DNA of 64,000 nucleotides from Rhodobacteraceae bacterium M382 (GTDB lineage Bacteria > Pseudomonadota > Alphaproteobacteria > Rhodobacterales > Rhodobacteraceae). This document shows positions 17,916 through 26,344 of the stretch, piece by piece (within the stretch, counting starts at the first letter, position 1; each line of letters starts with the position of its first letter). The notes beneath the pieces were generated by a model. The model was not told where the DNA came from. It saw only the letters and a program-made list of their open reading frames with translations, and ran no database searches. A program made the position numbers and the translations under genes. Location: contig CP081098.1 in NCBI GenBank assembly GCA_025141015.1, positions 3,726,501 through 3,790,500 of the forward strand. Reading direction: 5' to 3'.

Positions 17916-19058
17916 ATGGCAAAAGACATTCTTGATCCGGTCGAAGCACTTCGCCAGAACACCTCCATTCCGTTCGAGCAGGCCCGCGCGATGCCGCCCG
18001 AGGTCTACACGACCGAGACCTTCCTGCAGGAAGAGCTGAAGCATATCTTTGCGCGTGAATGGTTCTGTGTCGGTCGTGCTGACGCGTTGGCCGAACCCGG
18101 ATCCTACACCACCTGCGATCTGGCCGGTCAGCCGGTGATCGTGATCCGTGACCGCGACGGCGAACTGCGCGCCCTGTCCAATGTCTGCTTGCACCGTATG
18201 TCAACGCTGTTGCAGGGTCGCGGCCAGGTGCGCTCCATCGTCTGCCCGTATCACGCCTGGACCTATAACCTGGACGGCTCCCTGCGTGGTGCCCCGGCGA
18301 TGACCCTGAACGACGGCTTCTGCAAGGACAGCTATACCCTGCCCCGCGTGCGGTGCGAGGAATGGCTAGGCTGGGTGTTCATCACCCTGAACCCCGACAG
18401 CCCCCCAGTGTCCGAACAGCTGGCCGACGTCGAAAAGATGATCGCCGGTTATGACATGACCAACTACACCGAAGCGTTCTTTGAGGAGCACGTCTGGGAC
18501 ACCAATTGGAAGGTGCTGGCCGAGAACTTCATGGAGAGCTATCACCTGCCGGTCTGCCACGCGGGCACCATCGGTGGTCTCAGCAAGCTCGAAGACATGA
18601 TCTGCCCACCGGGAGAACCTGCATTCAACTATCACACCATCCTCAAGGACGAGAGCCTGCGCATCGCTATGGCGCATGACAAGAACGACCGGCTGAAAGG
18701 CGAGGAACGCCGCACCACGTTCCTCCTGTCGCTCTATCCGTCGCTGTTGATCACCCTGACGCCCGGGTACTTCTGGTATCTGAGCCTACACCCCGTCAGC
18801 CCTGGCAAGGTTCACATCCGCTTTGGTGGCGGCATGTCGGATGATTACAAGGACGACCCGGACGCAAAGCAGAACTTTGCCGATCTAAAAACCCTGCTGG
18901 ATGACGTGAACGTCGAAGACCGTGGCTGCACCGAAAAAGTGTATAAAGGGTTGTCATCGAACGCCGCATCCCCCGGTCACCTGAGCCATCTGGAGCGCCC
19001 GAACTATGATTTCGCGCAATACCTGATGGCCAGGATCGACGCCGGGCGCGCCGCCTGA
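17916..19058 (+). CDS. Rieske [2Fe-2S] oxygenase alpha subunit, betaine-demethylase type
   Basis: A 380-residue aromatic-ring-hydroxylating-type oxygenase. The Rieske centre is Cys91-x-His93 and Cys110-x2-His113 (CLH, CPYH). The mononuclear iron site follows NWKVLAENFMESYH with His210 and His215. Members of this subgroup (GbcA, Stc2, HpbC) remove a methyl group from quaternary amines such as glycine betaine or proline betaine and release formaldehyde. TAGGAGA precedes the ATG. It is 83 nt after the HpaB-like gene and is followed by a hairpin. No reductase partner is encoded nearby. Family is firm; the substrate is not resolved. Confidence 0.9.
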   Translation: MAKDILDPVEALRQNTSIPFEQARAMPPEVYTTETFLQEELKHIFAREWFCVGRADALAEPGSYTTCDLAGQPVIVIRDRDGELRALSNVCLHRMSTLLQGRGQVRSIVCPYHAWTYNLDGSLRGAPAMTLNDGFCKDSYTLPRVRCEEWLGWVFITLNPDSPPVSEQLADVEKMIAGYDMTNYTEAFFEEHVWDTNWKVLAENFMESYHLPVCHAGTIGGLSKLEDMICPPGEPAFNYHTILKDESLRIAMAHDKNDRLKGEERRTTFLLSLYPSLLITLTPGYFWYLSLHPVSPGKVHIRFGGGMSDDYKDDPDAKQNFADLKTLLDDVNVEDRGCTEKVYKGLSSNAASPGHLSHLERPNYDFAQYLMARIDAGRAA

Positions 19059-19093
19059 TCGACGACACCACTGACCTTTGGGTCGGGCAATTT

Positions 19094-19112
19094 GGGGGGC
19101 TATCCGCCCCCC
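19094..19112 (+). terminator. GGGGGGC/GCCCCCC hairpin after first Rieske gene
   Basis: Seven perfectly paired bases (19094-19100 and 19106-19112) around a TATCC loop, 35 nt after the Rieske stop codon. G-run/C-run hairpins of this style are frequent gene-end elements in Rhodobacteraceae. There is no T-run, so termination may be partial, and the downstream genes could still be co-transcribed. Confidence 0.55.
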
Positions 19113-19180
19113 TGTCCCCCCCGAAGGTATTTGGGACCAGAAAGAAGCCCATTCAGGGGCTATAGGGAGATGAGTGAGAG

Positions 19181-19858
19181 ATGACCTTTTCGCTGGTGGC
19201 GCGCTGCGCTGAAACGGGCATGTTCGGAATGGCGATTTCGTCATCTTCGCCAGCAGTCGCGGCGCGATGTGCCTTTGCCCGGGCGGGCGTGGGCGCGGTG
19301 GCGAGCCAGAATGTGACTGATCCCTCGCTGGGGCCTTTGACGCTCGATCTGATGGAGCAGGGGCTGAGTGCGACCGAGGCGATTGCCCAGGTGCAGCGGC
19401 GCGGTGCGCATATCGACTATCGCCAGGTTCTGGCTGTGGATGCGCAAGGCGACACGGCGATCCATTCCGGGCCCAACAGTCTGGGCATCTGGACCCAGGC
19501 GCAGGGGCGTGATGTGGCGTCGGGCGGTAATCTGCTGGCCAATGACGGGGTCTGCCAGGCCATTGTCGACGGGTTCGAAGCCGCGACTGGCCATATCGGG
19601 GACCGGCTGATTGCCGCCATGCGCGCCGGGATGGCGGCGGGTGGTGAGGCCGGGCCGGTGCATTCGGCGGGCATGCTGATCGTCGACACCGTCAGCTGGC
19701 CGGTGGCCGAATTGCGCTGTGATTGGTCCCAGGACGCCTGTCCGATCGAAAATATCGCCGCCGCCTGGGACGTCTACAAACCGCAGCTGGACGCCTATAT
19801 CCAGCGCGCCCTGGATCCCCGAGAGGCACCATCATACGGCGTGCCGGGCGATGAATAA
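19181..19858 (+). CDS. DUF1028 family protein
   Basis: This 225-residue protein starts MTFSLVARCAETG and matches the DUF1028 family, which has an Ntn-hydrolase-like fold and lacks a well-established biochemical role. The run ISSSSPAVAARC near residues 19-30 and SQNVTDPSLG near 43-52 are typical of the family. GGGAGATGAGTGAGAG precedes the ATG. It sits between two Rieske oxygenase genes on the same strand, which links it to methylamine or betaine catabolism. A hydrolase acting on an amide or lactam intermediate is possible but not shown. Confidence 0.85.
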   Translation: MTFSLVARCAETGMFGMAISSSSPAVAARCAFARAGVGAVASQNVTDPSLGPLTLDLMEQGLSATEAIAQVQRRGAHIDYRQVLAVDAQGDTAIHSGPNSLGIWTQAQGRDVASGGNLLANDGVCQAIVDGFEAATGHIGDRLIAAMRAGMAAGGEAGPVHSAGMLIVDTVSWPVAELRCDWSQDACPIENIAAAWDVYKPQLDAYIQRALDPREAPSYGVPGDE

Positions 19859-19902
19859 CCTAAAACCAAAACACACACCTCAATCCAACAGGGATTAGCA
19901 CC

Positions 19903-21033
19903 ATGACCCGCATTGACCAGATCCGTCAGGACTTGCAGCAGATCACTGCCCTGCCCGCTGACCGCCCCATGACCATGCCCGGCGCCTTTTACACAGACCC
20001 CGAGTATTTTGAGCTGGAGATCCAGACCGTGCTGAAACACGGCTGGCATTGCCTGGGCCGCACAGACGAGGTGCCGGAACCCGGTGACTATTTCACCATT
20101 CAGCTGTTCAATGAACCGCTGATCGTGGTGCGTGGTGATGACATGCAGGTGCGTGTGCTGGCCAATGTCTGTCGCCATCGCGGCATGCCGCTGGCCGAAG
20201 GTCGGGGCAAAGTGAAACGCTTTGTCTGTTCCTATCACGCCTGGGCCTATGGTCGGGACGGTTCGTTGTTGCGTGCCGCGCGGATGGAGAACGCCGGCTT
20301 TGACGCCAAATCCTGTCGTCTGCATGGGTTCAACACGGTGATCTGGCAGGGGTTCGTCTATATCAACCTGGATGATCAGGCCGCGCCCTTTACCGACAAC
20401 ACCGAGGCGCTGGACGCCCAGCTGGTGAATTACGAGGCCGACGATTTCCGTGTGGTGCATGTCGAGGAAGGCATCTGGAAGACCAATTGGAAATGCCTGG
20501 TCGAGAATTTCATGGAAGGCTACCACCTGTCTGTGGTGCACCCGCAGACCCTGCACGGATATACCCCCACCGGGTTGGCGCGCAAATCGGTGTCAGGTCC
20601 CGGGTTCACGTCCTATTGCGCCAACTACCCCGAAGGCATCGAATCCCGTGGCCTGGGTGGCCCGAACCTGACCGAGGCTGAACGCAACCGCTCGACGCTG
20701 TATGCAATCTTCCCGACCCAGGTGACCAGTCAGGCCGCCAGCCTTCTGGTGTCAATCTCGATCTTTCCGCTGTCGGCGGACGAAATCCGGGTAAAATGGA
20801 CCATGTCGGTGCGCGGCGATGATCTGGACGAAGATACCATCCAGCAGCGGATCGCCCTGTGGACCGAGGTCAACCGCGAAGACCGGGAGAAACTGGAGCG
20901 GATGCAGGTCGCGCTAAAGTCGTCCCACGCCGAATCCGGGCCTCTGGCCGGAGACGATCTGGAAGGCACTATTCGCGACTTCCAAATGTGGCTGGCACGA
21001 GAAGACACAACACAGTTGCAGGCTGCCGAATAA
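19903..21033 (+). CDS. Rieske [2Fe-2S] oxygenase alpha subunit, second paralogue
   Basis: A 376-residue Rieske oxygenase. The cluster ligands are Cys90-x-His92 and Cys109-x2-His112 (CRH, CSYH). The iron site lies in NWKCLVENFMEGYH with His208 and His213. It is only distantly similar to the paralogue at 17916 outside the motifs, so the two are not a recent duplication and may act on successive N-methyl substrates. It follows the DUF1028 gene by 44 nt in the same operon and is followed after 44 nt by a LysR gene. The electron-transfer reductase must be encoded elsewhere. Confidence 0.9.
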   Translation: MTRIDQIRQDLQQITALPADRPMTMPGAFYTDPEYFELEIQTVLKHGWHCLGRTDEVPEPGDYFTIQLFNEPLIVVRGDDMQVRVLANVCRHRGMPLAEGRGKVKRFVCSYHAWAYGRDGSLLRAARMENAGFDAKSCRLHGFNTVIWQGFVYINLDDQAAPFTDNTEALDAQLVNYEADDFRVVHVEEGIWKTNWKCLVENFMEGYHLSVVHPQTLHGYTPTGLARKSVSGPGFTSYCANYPEGIESRGLGGPNLTEAERNRSTLYAIFPTQVTSQAASLLVSISIFPLSADEIRVKWTMSVRGDDLDEDTIQQRIALWTEVNREDREKLERMQVALKSSHAESGPLAGDDLEGTIRDFQMWLAREDTTQLQAAE

Positions 21034-21077
21034 TTGGGGGGCTTGCGTCAGGATAGTACGCGCGGGATACATGGGTC

Positions 21078-22016
21078 ATGACCCTGCGCTACACCCTGAG
21101 ACAGCTGGAATATTTTGTGGCCGTTGGCGAATGCGGCTCAATCGCGGCCGCCAGCGAAAAGGTCAACGTGACAGCCCCGTCCATTTCTGCCGCGCTGAGC
21201 CAGCTGCAAAAGGAATTCGGCCTGCCGCTGTTCGTGCGCAAACATGCGCAGGGGTTGTCGCTGACCCAATCCGGGCGCCATTTCATGGTCCAGGCCAAAC
21301 AGGTTCTGGCCGAAGCGCATGCCTTGAACCGGGTGGCTGACGGTATTGCCGACAGTGTTCAGGGCCCGCTGAGCATCGGGTGTTTGCTGACCTTTGCCCA
21401 GCAGTTGGTGCCGTCGCTGCGACGTGGATTTGCCAGGTCCTATCCCAATGTGCGAATGCGCCAGTTCGAGTTGAACCAGATGGAGATATTCGAGGGTCTG
21501 CGCCAGGGCGAGATCGACGTTGCGCTGACCTATGACATGTATCTGCCTCAGGATCTGGAGTTCACCCCGATCCGGTCGCTGCCCTCGTATGCGATGCTGG
21601 CAGAAACCCACCCGCTGGCGCATCTGCCAGCAGTGTCGGTCGAAGAGCTCGCCGCCCATCCGATGATCCTGCTGGATCTGCCGATCAGCAGCGAATATTT
21701 CATGTCGTTCTTTCGGCTCAAGGGGCTAAAGCCAAATATCGTCGAACGCACCCGTGACGTCGAAGTTCTGCGCGCGCTGGTGGCCAATGAGTTCGGGTTT
21801 TCAATTCTGAACATCCGGCCTTATGACGACCGGGCTCCGGATGGACGCAAATTGCGGTTCGTGCCCATGACCGGGTCGGTGCCACCGATGGAACTGGGGC
21901 TGATCATGGCACCTGATGCCCGCAACGCAGCGGTCATCGAAGCCTTTTCCAACCACTGCGAGGCGGAGCTGAACGCCTGGGATTTCCCGGGCCAGCCGCT
22001 GAAAAAGCTCGGCTGA
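21078..22016 (+). CDS. LysR-family transcriptional regulator
   Basis: A 312-residue LysR protein with an N-terminal winged HTH (LRQLEYFVAVGECGSIAAAS, residues about 7-26) and an effector-binding domain from about 95. It is the last gene of the plus-strand HpaB/Rieske/DUF1028/Rieske set and converges on the RidA gene. It probably controls the Rieske operon or the TRAP/dehydrogenase operon beyond. No T-N11-A operator is obvious near it. Confidence 0.9.
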   Translation: MTLRYTLRQLEYFVAVGECGSIAAASEKVNVTAPSISAALSQLQKEFGLPLFVRKHAQGLSLTQSGRHFMVQAKQVLAEAHALNRVADGIADSVQGPLSIGCLLTFAQQLVPSLRRGFARSYPNVRMRQFELNQMEIFEGLRQGEIDVALTYDMYLPQDLEFTPIRSLPSYAMLAETHPLAHLPAVSVEELAAHPMILLDLPISSEYFMSFFRLKGLKPNIVERTRDVEVLRALVANEFGFSILNIRPYDDRAPDGRKLRFVPMTGSVPPMELGLIMAPDARNAAVIEAFSNHCEAELNAWDFPGQPLKKLG

Positions 22017-22058
22017 CCCCCGTCCCGTGCCGCGTGGCAATCCACGCAGCCAGCCCAT

Positions 22059-22406
22059 TCAGCCGGCGCAGGCCGCAGTCACGATAATTTCGACCTTCAG
22101 GTCAGGGCGGGCCAGCTTGGCTTCGCCACAGGCACGTGCGGGCGCGGCTCCTGCGGGGACCCAGGCATCCCAAACCCCATTCATTTCGGCAAAATCTGCC
22201 ATGTCAGCCACCCAGATGATGGCCTGTAGAATTTGCTCCTTGGACGACCCGGCTTTGTCCAACAGGGCTTCGACGCGCGACAGGCAATCGCGGGTTTGAT
22301 CTGCAACCGTGGCACCATCGCCCACCTGGCCGCACAGATAGGCGGTTCCATTGTGTTTAACGATCTTGCTCATCCGTGTGCCGGTGTCGATACGGGTGAT
22401 GGTCAT
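22059..22406 (-). CDS. RidA-family enamine/imine deaminase
   Basis: A 115-residue RidA (YjgF/YER057c) protein. The family forms trimers that hydrolyse reactive 2-aminoacrylate-type enamines and imines to ketoacids and ammonia. The segment AYLCGQVGD and the C-terminal [16 protein letters not shown] are typical. It is the last gene of a seven-gene minus-strand operon and lies 18 nt after a flavin dehydrogenase beta subunit, which would generate imino acids. Hydrolysis of that imine is the likely role. Confidence 0.9.
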   Translation of the reverse strand: MTITRIDTGTRMSKIVKHNGTAYLCGQVGDGATVADQTRDCLSRVEALLDKAGSSKEQILQAIIWVADMADFAEMNGVWDAWVPAGAAPARACGEAKLARPDLKVEIIVTAACAG

Positions 22407-22424
22407 AAGCGTATTCCTGTTGTG

Positions 22425-23540
22425 TCAGAGGGTTTTTCGGTCATATCGGTCAATGCGAAACGCATTCAGGTCATAGGGGGTCGCACCGGTCAACACCAGA
22501 TCGGCCATGACCTGTCCCACGATCGGGCCCATCTGGAACCCATGCGCGGAAAAGCCAAAGGCGTGATAGGCATCCGAGGCATTCACCGCTGGGCCGATCA
22601 CTGGAAGATTGTCGGGCATATACGCCTCAAGCCCCGCCCACATCCGGTTGATTGACGCGGTTTTCATGATCGGAAAGAAGTCGATTGCGGTTTTTGATGC
22701 AACGGCCAATTTGGCATAATCCAGCCGGGTTGTGTTGTGGTCGCGATCGGCAAAGCCCTTGGCCCCGCCACCGATCAGCACTGTGCCGTTCTCAAACTGT
22801 TTGAAACTCAGCTGCCGGCTGACGGCCCCGACGACAGGCCCGGCAAAATGCGGCAGGCGTGCGGTAATCATCAGCATCGGCGCTGCATGGCTGAGCGGGA
22901 CATGGTCCCCGATCATCATTGCCACCCGATCGGCCCAGGCTCCGGCGCAATTCACCACCCTGGCCGCCTCAAAGGTGCCGGTTGGCGTGCGCGCAATCCA
23001 GGTCGATCCGACCTGTCTGAGGCTGGTCAGCTCGGCCCCTTCGACAACCTGCGCACCGTGGCGTTCAGCAGCACGACGAAAGGCCGACGTGGCCTTGTAG
23101 GGGATCGCATGGCCATCCAGTTCCGAGGTCACGCCGCCGACACAGGAAGGATGCACATGCGGCAGCGCGGCGCGCAATTCATCGCGATCAATGATGCGTT
23201 CGTGGGCGTATCCAGCGGCGCGCATCCGGATCTCGCGGGCCTTTAGCGTTTCGATGTCGGTTTCGTCAGCTGCGATATTGATCAACGTCTTGCGGCGAAA
23301 TCCGGTGTCTTCACCCAGCGTTTCATCCAACGTCTGCCACATCTCCATCGACGCCTTGGACAGGGGCACTTCGGCCATGTCGCGTCCCAACAGGCGCACA
23401 CCGCCTGCATTCACCCCCGAAGCGTGGCGGGCGACATAATCTTTCTCCAGAACAATGACCGACGCGCCCTGCCGTGCCAGGTGAAAGGCCGTCGCACAGC
23501 CTTGGATGCCGCCGCCGATGATCAGGATATCCGCATTCAT
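22425..23540 (-). CDS. FAD-dependent amino/imino-acid dehydrogenase, beta subunit (DAO family)
   Basis: A 371-residue DAO-family flavoprotein. It begins MNADILIIGGGIQGCATAFHL with the GxGxxG FAD motif and ends with a substrate domain typical of glycine oxidase/sarcosine oxidase beta-like enzymes. Together with the two genes upstream it forms the three-subunit layout seen in D-hydroxyproline dehydrogenase (LhpBEF), opine oxidases (OoxAB/NoxAB) and hydrogen cyanide synthase (HcnABC). This subunit carries the substrate site. Its ATG overlaps the alpha-subunit stop by 4 nt. Substrate specificity cannot be read from sequence; an N-substituted or cyclic amino acid is likely given the TRAP transporter and RidA. 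Confidence 0.88.
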   Translation of the reverse strand: MNADILIIGGGIQGCATAFHLARQGASVIVLEKDYVARHASGVNAGGVRLLGRDMAEVPLSKASMEMWQTLDETLGEDTGFRRKTLINIAADETDIETLKAREIRMRAAGYAHERIIDRDELRAALPHVHPSCVGGVTSELDGHAIPYKATSAFRRAAERHGAQVVEGAELTSLRQVGSTWIARTPTGTFEAARVVNCAGAWADRVAMMIGDHVPLSHAAPMLMITARLPHFAGPVVGAVSRQLSFKQFENGTVLIGGGAKGFADRDHNTTRLDYAKLAVASKTAIDFFPIMKTASINRMWAGLEAYMPDNLPVIGPAVNASDAYHAFGFSAHGFQMGPIVGQVMADLVLTGATPYDLNAFRIDRYDRKTL

Positions 23541-24928
23541 TCCCCTGCCTCCGGCGTGATGGTCTGGAACCGGCTGAACTCTTCCAGGCTCAGCAATCTT
23601 TGGGGGCTGCGCAGCCGGAAATACCCGACATCACCGATGGGTTCACGTCGCCATTGCGCCAACAGACCACTGACAATCGGACCACATTGCCGCCCTTGAC
23701 ACGGGCCCATGCCACAGCGGGTCAAAGACTTGAGCGCATTGGGATCGCGGGCACCGGCGTCGAACCCGTCCCGCAGCGCCTGCACGCTTTGCTCTTCGCA
23801 ACGACAGACCAATGTGTCCGGCTCCTGCGGGACGCTCAGCGCAGGCACCGGCGCATAGAGCCGGTCGACAAAACCACGGAAGGATGCCAGGTGCCCCAAT
23901 GCTGCGCGGTCAGGGCGGGCCCACCGATCCCGATCTGCCACCGACACTTCGCCTAGGCGCATCGCGATATTCATTGCGGCCAGCCGCCCCGCCGAGCGCG
24001 CTGCATCAGCCCCAATGATCCCGGCCCCATCACCAGCCACCGACACATGCGGGGTCGATGATTGACCCCAGTCATCAGTTTTGACCTGCCAGCTCTGTTG
24101 TGCCTCGTTCCAGATGTGATCCAGCCCCATGGCACGGGTCATATTGGTTTGCGGGACCACGCCGTGGTGCAGGAAAACATGCTGTGCAGCAATCTGTTGC
24201 GCCCCCTTGCTGTCAAAGGCGAGCCCGCTGGCACGCCCCTGCCCCAGCACCCGCAAATTGGTGGCGGATTTGAACATCGGCACCCGCGCGGTCTTGATCT
24301 CGCGCAATAGCCCCAATCCTTTGCGCAGCATCGGCCAAGCACGCAAAGCTGATGGCCCATACGGCAGAGCGGACAAATAGTTTTCATGCGGCGTGGTATC
24401 CACCACCGCCGCCACCGGAACGCCAAGGCGCAGATATTGCGCGACAATCAGGTAGAGCAACGGCCCGGATCCGGCGAACACCGCATTCTCGGCCACAACC
24501 GCATCAGATTTCAACATCACCTGCGCCGCCCCGGCAGTCATCACACCGGGCAGCGTCCAGCCCGGGATTGGCATCGGGCGTTCCATGGCACCTGGGCACA
24601 TCAGAATTTCGCGGGCCTGTAACTGGCGGGTTTCGCCATCGTGAGAAAAAAGGATCGTGCCATCTTCGCCCACATGCCAGACATCGGCCCCGGCCATATG
24701 GGTCACACCTGAGCGTTCGAATTCGGCAATCAGACCGGCACCATCGGTATAATCCGGCCCCAACACCCCCGCATCAGTCAAGGGGCTGTTGGCTGCCGCG
24801 CGAAAGATCTGTCCCCCAGCACCTGCGCCACGGTCCAGGACCACCACACGCAGACCGGTACCAGCCAGCAAGACGGCCGCGCTCATCCCGGCAGGGCCAG
24901 CGCCAATGATTGCGCAGTCAAAAATCAT
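23537..24928 (-). CDS. Dehydrogenase alpha subunit: FAD/NAD(P)-binding protein with Cys-rich [2Fe-2S] tail
   Basis: A 463-residue pyridine nucleotide-disulphide-type flavoprotein. Residues 1-40 hold the first dinucleotide motif (CAIIGAGPAGMSAAVLLAG). The C-terminal domain contains CRCEEQS and CGMGPCQGRQC, the four-cysteine [2Fe-2S] BFD-like pattern typical of OoxA/HcnB/LhpE subunits. It relays electrons between the beta-subunit FAD and the small ferredoxin subunit. The start at 24928 is chosen because residues before it lack family similarity; it overlaps the ferredoxin gene by 11 nt. Confidence 0.87.
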   Translation of the reverse strand: MIFDCAIIGAGPAGMSAAVLLAGTGLRVVVLDRGAGAGGQIFRAAANSPLTDAGVLGPDYTDGAGLIAEFERSGVTHMAGADVWHVGEDGTILFSHDGETRQLQAREILMCPGAMERPMPIPGWTLPGVMTAGAAQVMLKSDAVVAENAVFAGSGPLLYLIVAQYLRLGVPVAAVVDTTPHENYLSALPYGPSALRAWPMLRKGLGLLREIKTARVPMFKSATNLRVLGQGRASGLAFDSKGAQQIAAQHVFLHHGVVPQTNMTRAMGLDHIWNEAQQSWQVKTDDWGQSSTPHVSVAGDGAGIIGADAARSAGRLAAMNIAMRLGEVSVADRDRWARPDRAALGHLASFRGFVDRLYAPVPALSVPQEPDTLVCRCEEQSVQALRDGFDAGARDPNALKSLTRCGMGPCQGRQCGPIVSGLLAQWRREPIGDVGYFRLRSPQRLLSLEEFSRFQTITPEAGE

Positions 24929-25229
24929 CAAGAGGGGCCTCGGTGGTTTCGGTAATCTGTTGGGTTTCAATGATCATTCCGTCACTGATACGACGCAGGC
25001 AGGCCTGTTGGTTGGGCAACCCATCGACCTGGACCAGACATTCAAAGCACACACCCATGGCGCAATAGGCGCTGCGGTCTTCGGCGGACAGGGCGGATTT
25101 GCGTGTGGTAATCTGCCCGGCCAATGCCATCGTTACCCAGACGGTCTGCCCCTCGGGGGCGGTGATCTGTTGACCATTGACGGTCACGGTAACTGTGTTC
25201 TCAGGTGTGCGGCGTAGCGACATGAACAT
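24918..25229 (-). CDS. Dehydrogenase gamma subunit: small [2Fe-2S] ferredoxin
   Basis: A 103-residue ferredoxin of the 2Fe-2S_4 type found in HcnA and LhpF. Cysteines lie in YCAMGVCFECLVQVDG and QQACLRR, matching the Cx4Cx2C...C spacing. ATG at 25229 follows AAGGA; a TTG extension to 25247 is possible. It is the first gene of the dehydrogenase trio after the TRAP genes, with a strong hairpin just upstream of it. Confidence 0.87.
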   Translation of the reverse strand: MFMSLRRTPENTVTVTVNGQQITAPEGQTVWVTMALAGQITTRKSALSAEDRSAYCAMGVCFECLVQVDGLPNQQACLRRISDGMIIETQQITETTEAPLDDF

Positions 25230-25253
25230 CGGACATTCCTTAATCAACAGGGG

Positions 25254-25287
25254 GGAAAGGGCGAACCGGGAGGTGCCCGCCCTTTCC
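25254..25287 (-). promoter_or_regulatory. Intercistronic hairpin between DctP and dehydrogenase genes
   Basis: A perfect 10-bp inverted repeat (25254-25263 and 25278-25287, GGAAAGGGCG and complement) encloses a 14-nt loop. It lies between the solute-binding protein gene and the ferredoxin subunit and lacks a T-run. Such hairpins often protect the mRNA of abundant binding proteins or cause partial termination. Confidence 0.55.
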
Positions 25288-25307
25288 AGTGTCGCGCATC
25301 AGGGAGC

Positions 25308-26300
25308 TTACTGCGCGATTTGGTCGAGGATCGATTGCCCCCAGTCCTGGCCCACGTCTTCCAGAACCTGTGGCCATACCTGGGCACGGACATGATCAGC
25401 GGTGGCGGCCAGTTCGGCGTCTGTCAGCGCGACGATCTTGGCACCATTGTCGGCCAGTTTCTGTTCAAACGCGCCCTGATCCGCCTCGGCAGTGGTCCAG
25501 CGGGTGGCTTCGAATTCCAGCGCGGCGGCTTCCAGCGCGGCACGGTCGCTATCGCTGAGATCGGCCAAAGCGCCGGAATTGACGATCATGTACCAGACTT
25601 CGAAATGGGTGTTCACCGGCACATAGGCGGATGTCACATCGCGGAATGACGCGTAATACCCTTCGGCACCGGATCCGACGACACCGTCAACCACCCCGGT
25701 CTGCACCGCTGTGAACGCTTCGGAGAACGGAATGGGCGAGCTGATATAGCCCAGCGCATCGGCCGTTAGCTGAAAGCTTTTGATGCCAGGAACGCGGACC
25801 TTGATGCCTTTGGCGGCCAGCGGGTCGCCGGGTGAAACCGGATCGGTGTGCAACGCAACACCGCCGAAATACACCGGATAGGCGGCCAGCATGGTGATAT
25901 CCTGCTTGGCGTAAAGCTCCTTCATCGCGCCGTGGATGGCACCACCGGGGCCATAGATTCTTTTGGCTTCGGCCCAGTTGGCGGCCACATAGGGGAACGC
26001 GCTGATCTGCATCCGGCGATCCACGGCGGTCGCGGCAGGCTGCACGGCCATGTCGATAGCACCCACCGAAATGCGTTCCTGCACCGACGTGTAATCGCCC
26101 AGCGCCGAGGCCGGGAACAGCTTCAGATCCAGCGAGCCGCCGGTAGCTTCGGACACATTGGCGGCAAAGGCGCGCAATTCATTGTCGATGGTCGCGCCCT
26201 GTGGGCGGATATGGCTGAGTTTCAGCGTATCAGCGGCGGCAATCCCGGCAGTGGCCAGCACAGCTGCGGCAAGGCAGGTGGATTTCAGGAAATTCATCAT
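25308..26300 (-). CDS. TRAP transporter substrate-binding protein, DctP family
   Basis: A 330-residue periplasmic binding protein. The first about 23 residues form a signal peptide (MMNFLKSTCLAAAVLATAGIAAA, cut before DTLKLSH). The mature part has the DctP fold with the conserved RVPG motif near residue 155 that contacts carboxylates. Start 26300 follows a strong GGAGGAG; upstream in-frame sequence is dismissed. It lies 44 nt after DctM and just before the dehydrogenase subunits, so the imported compound is probably the dehydrogenase substrate, an organic acid or amino-acid derivative. Confidence 0.92.
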   Translation of the reverse strand: MMNFLKSTCLAAAVLATAGIAAADTLKLSHIRPQGATIDNELRAFAANVSEATGGSLDLKLFPASALGDYTSVQERISVGAIDMAVQPAATAVDRRMQISAFPYVAANWAEAKRIYGPGGAIHGAMKELYAKQDITMLAAYPVYFGGVALHTDPVSPGDPLAAKGIKVRVPGIKSFQLTADALGYISSPIPFSEAFTAVQTGVVDGVVGSGAEGYYASFRDVTSAYVPVNTHFEVWYMIVNSGALADLSDSDRAALEAAALEFEATRWTTAEADQGAFEQKLADNGAKIVALTDAELAATADHVRAQVWPQVLEDVGQDWGQSILDQIAQ

Positions 26301-26344
26301 GGGTTTTCTCCTCCAGAGGTATGTGATGATGTGAGTGGTGGTAT

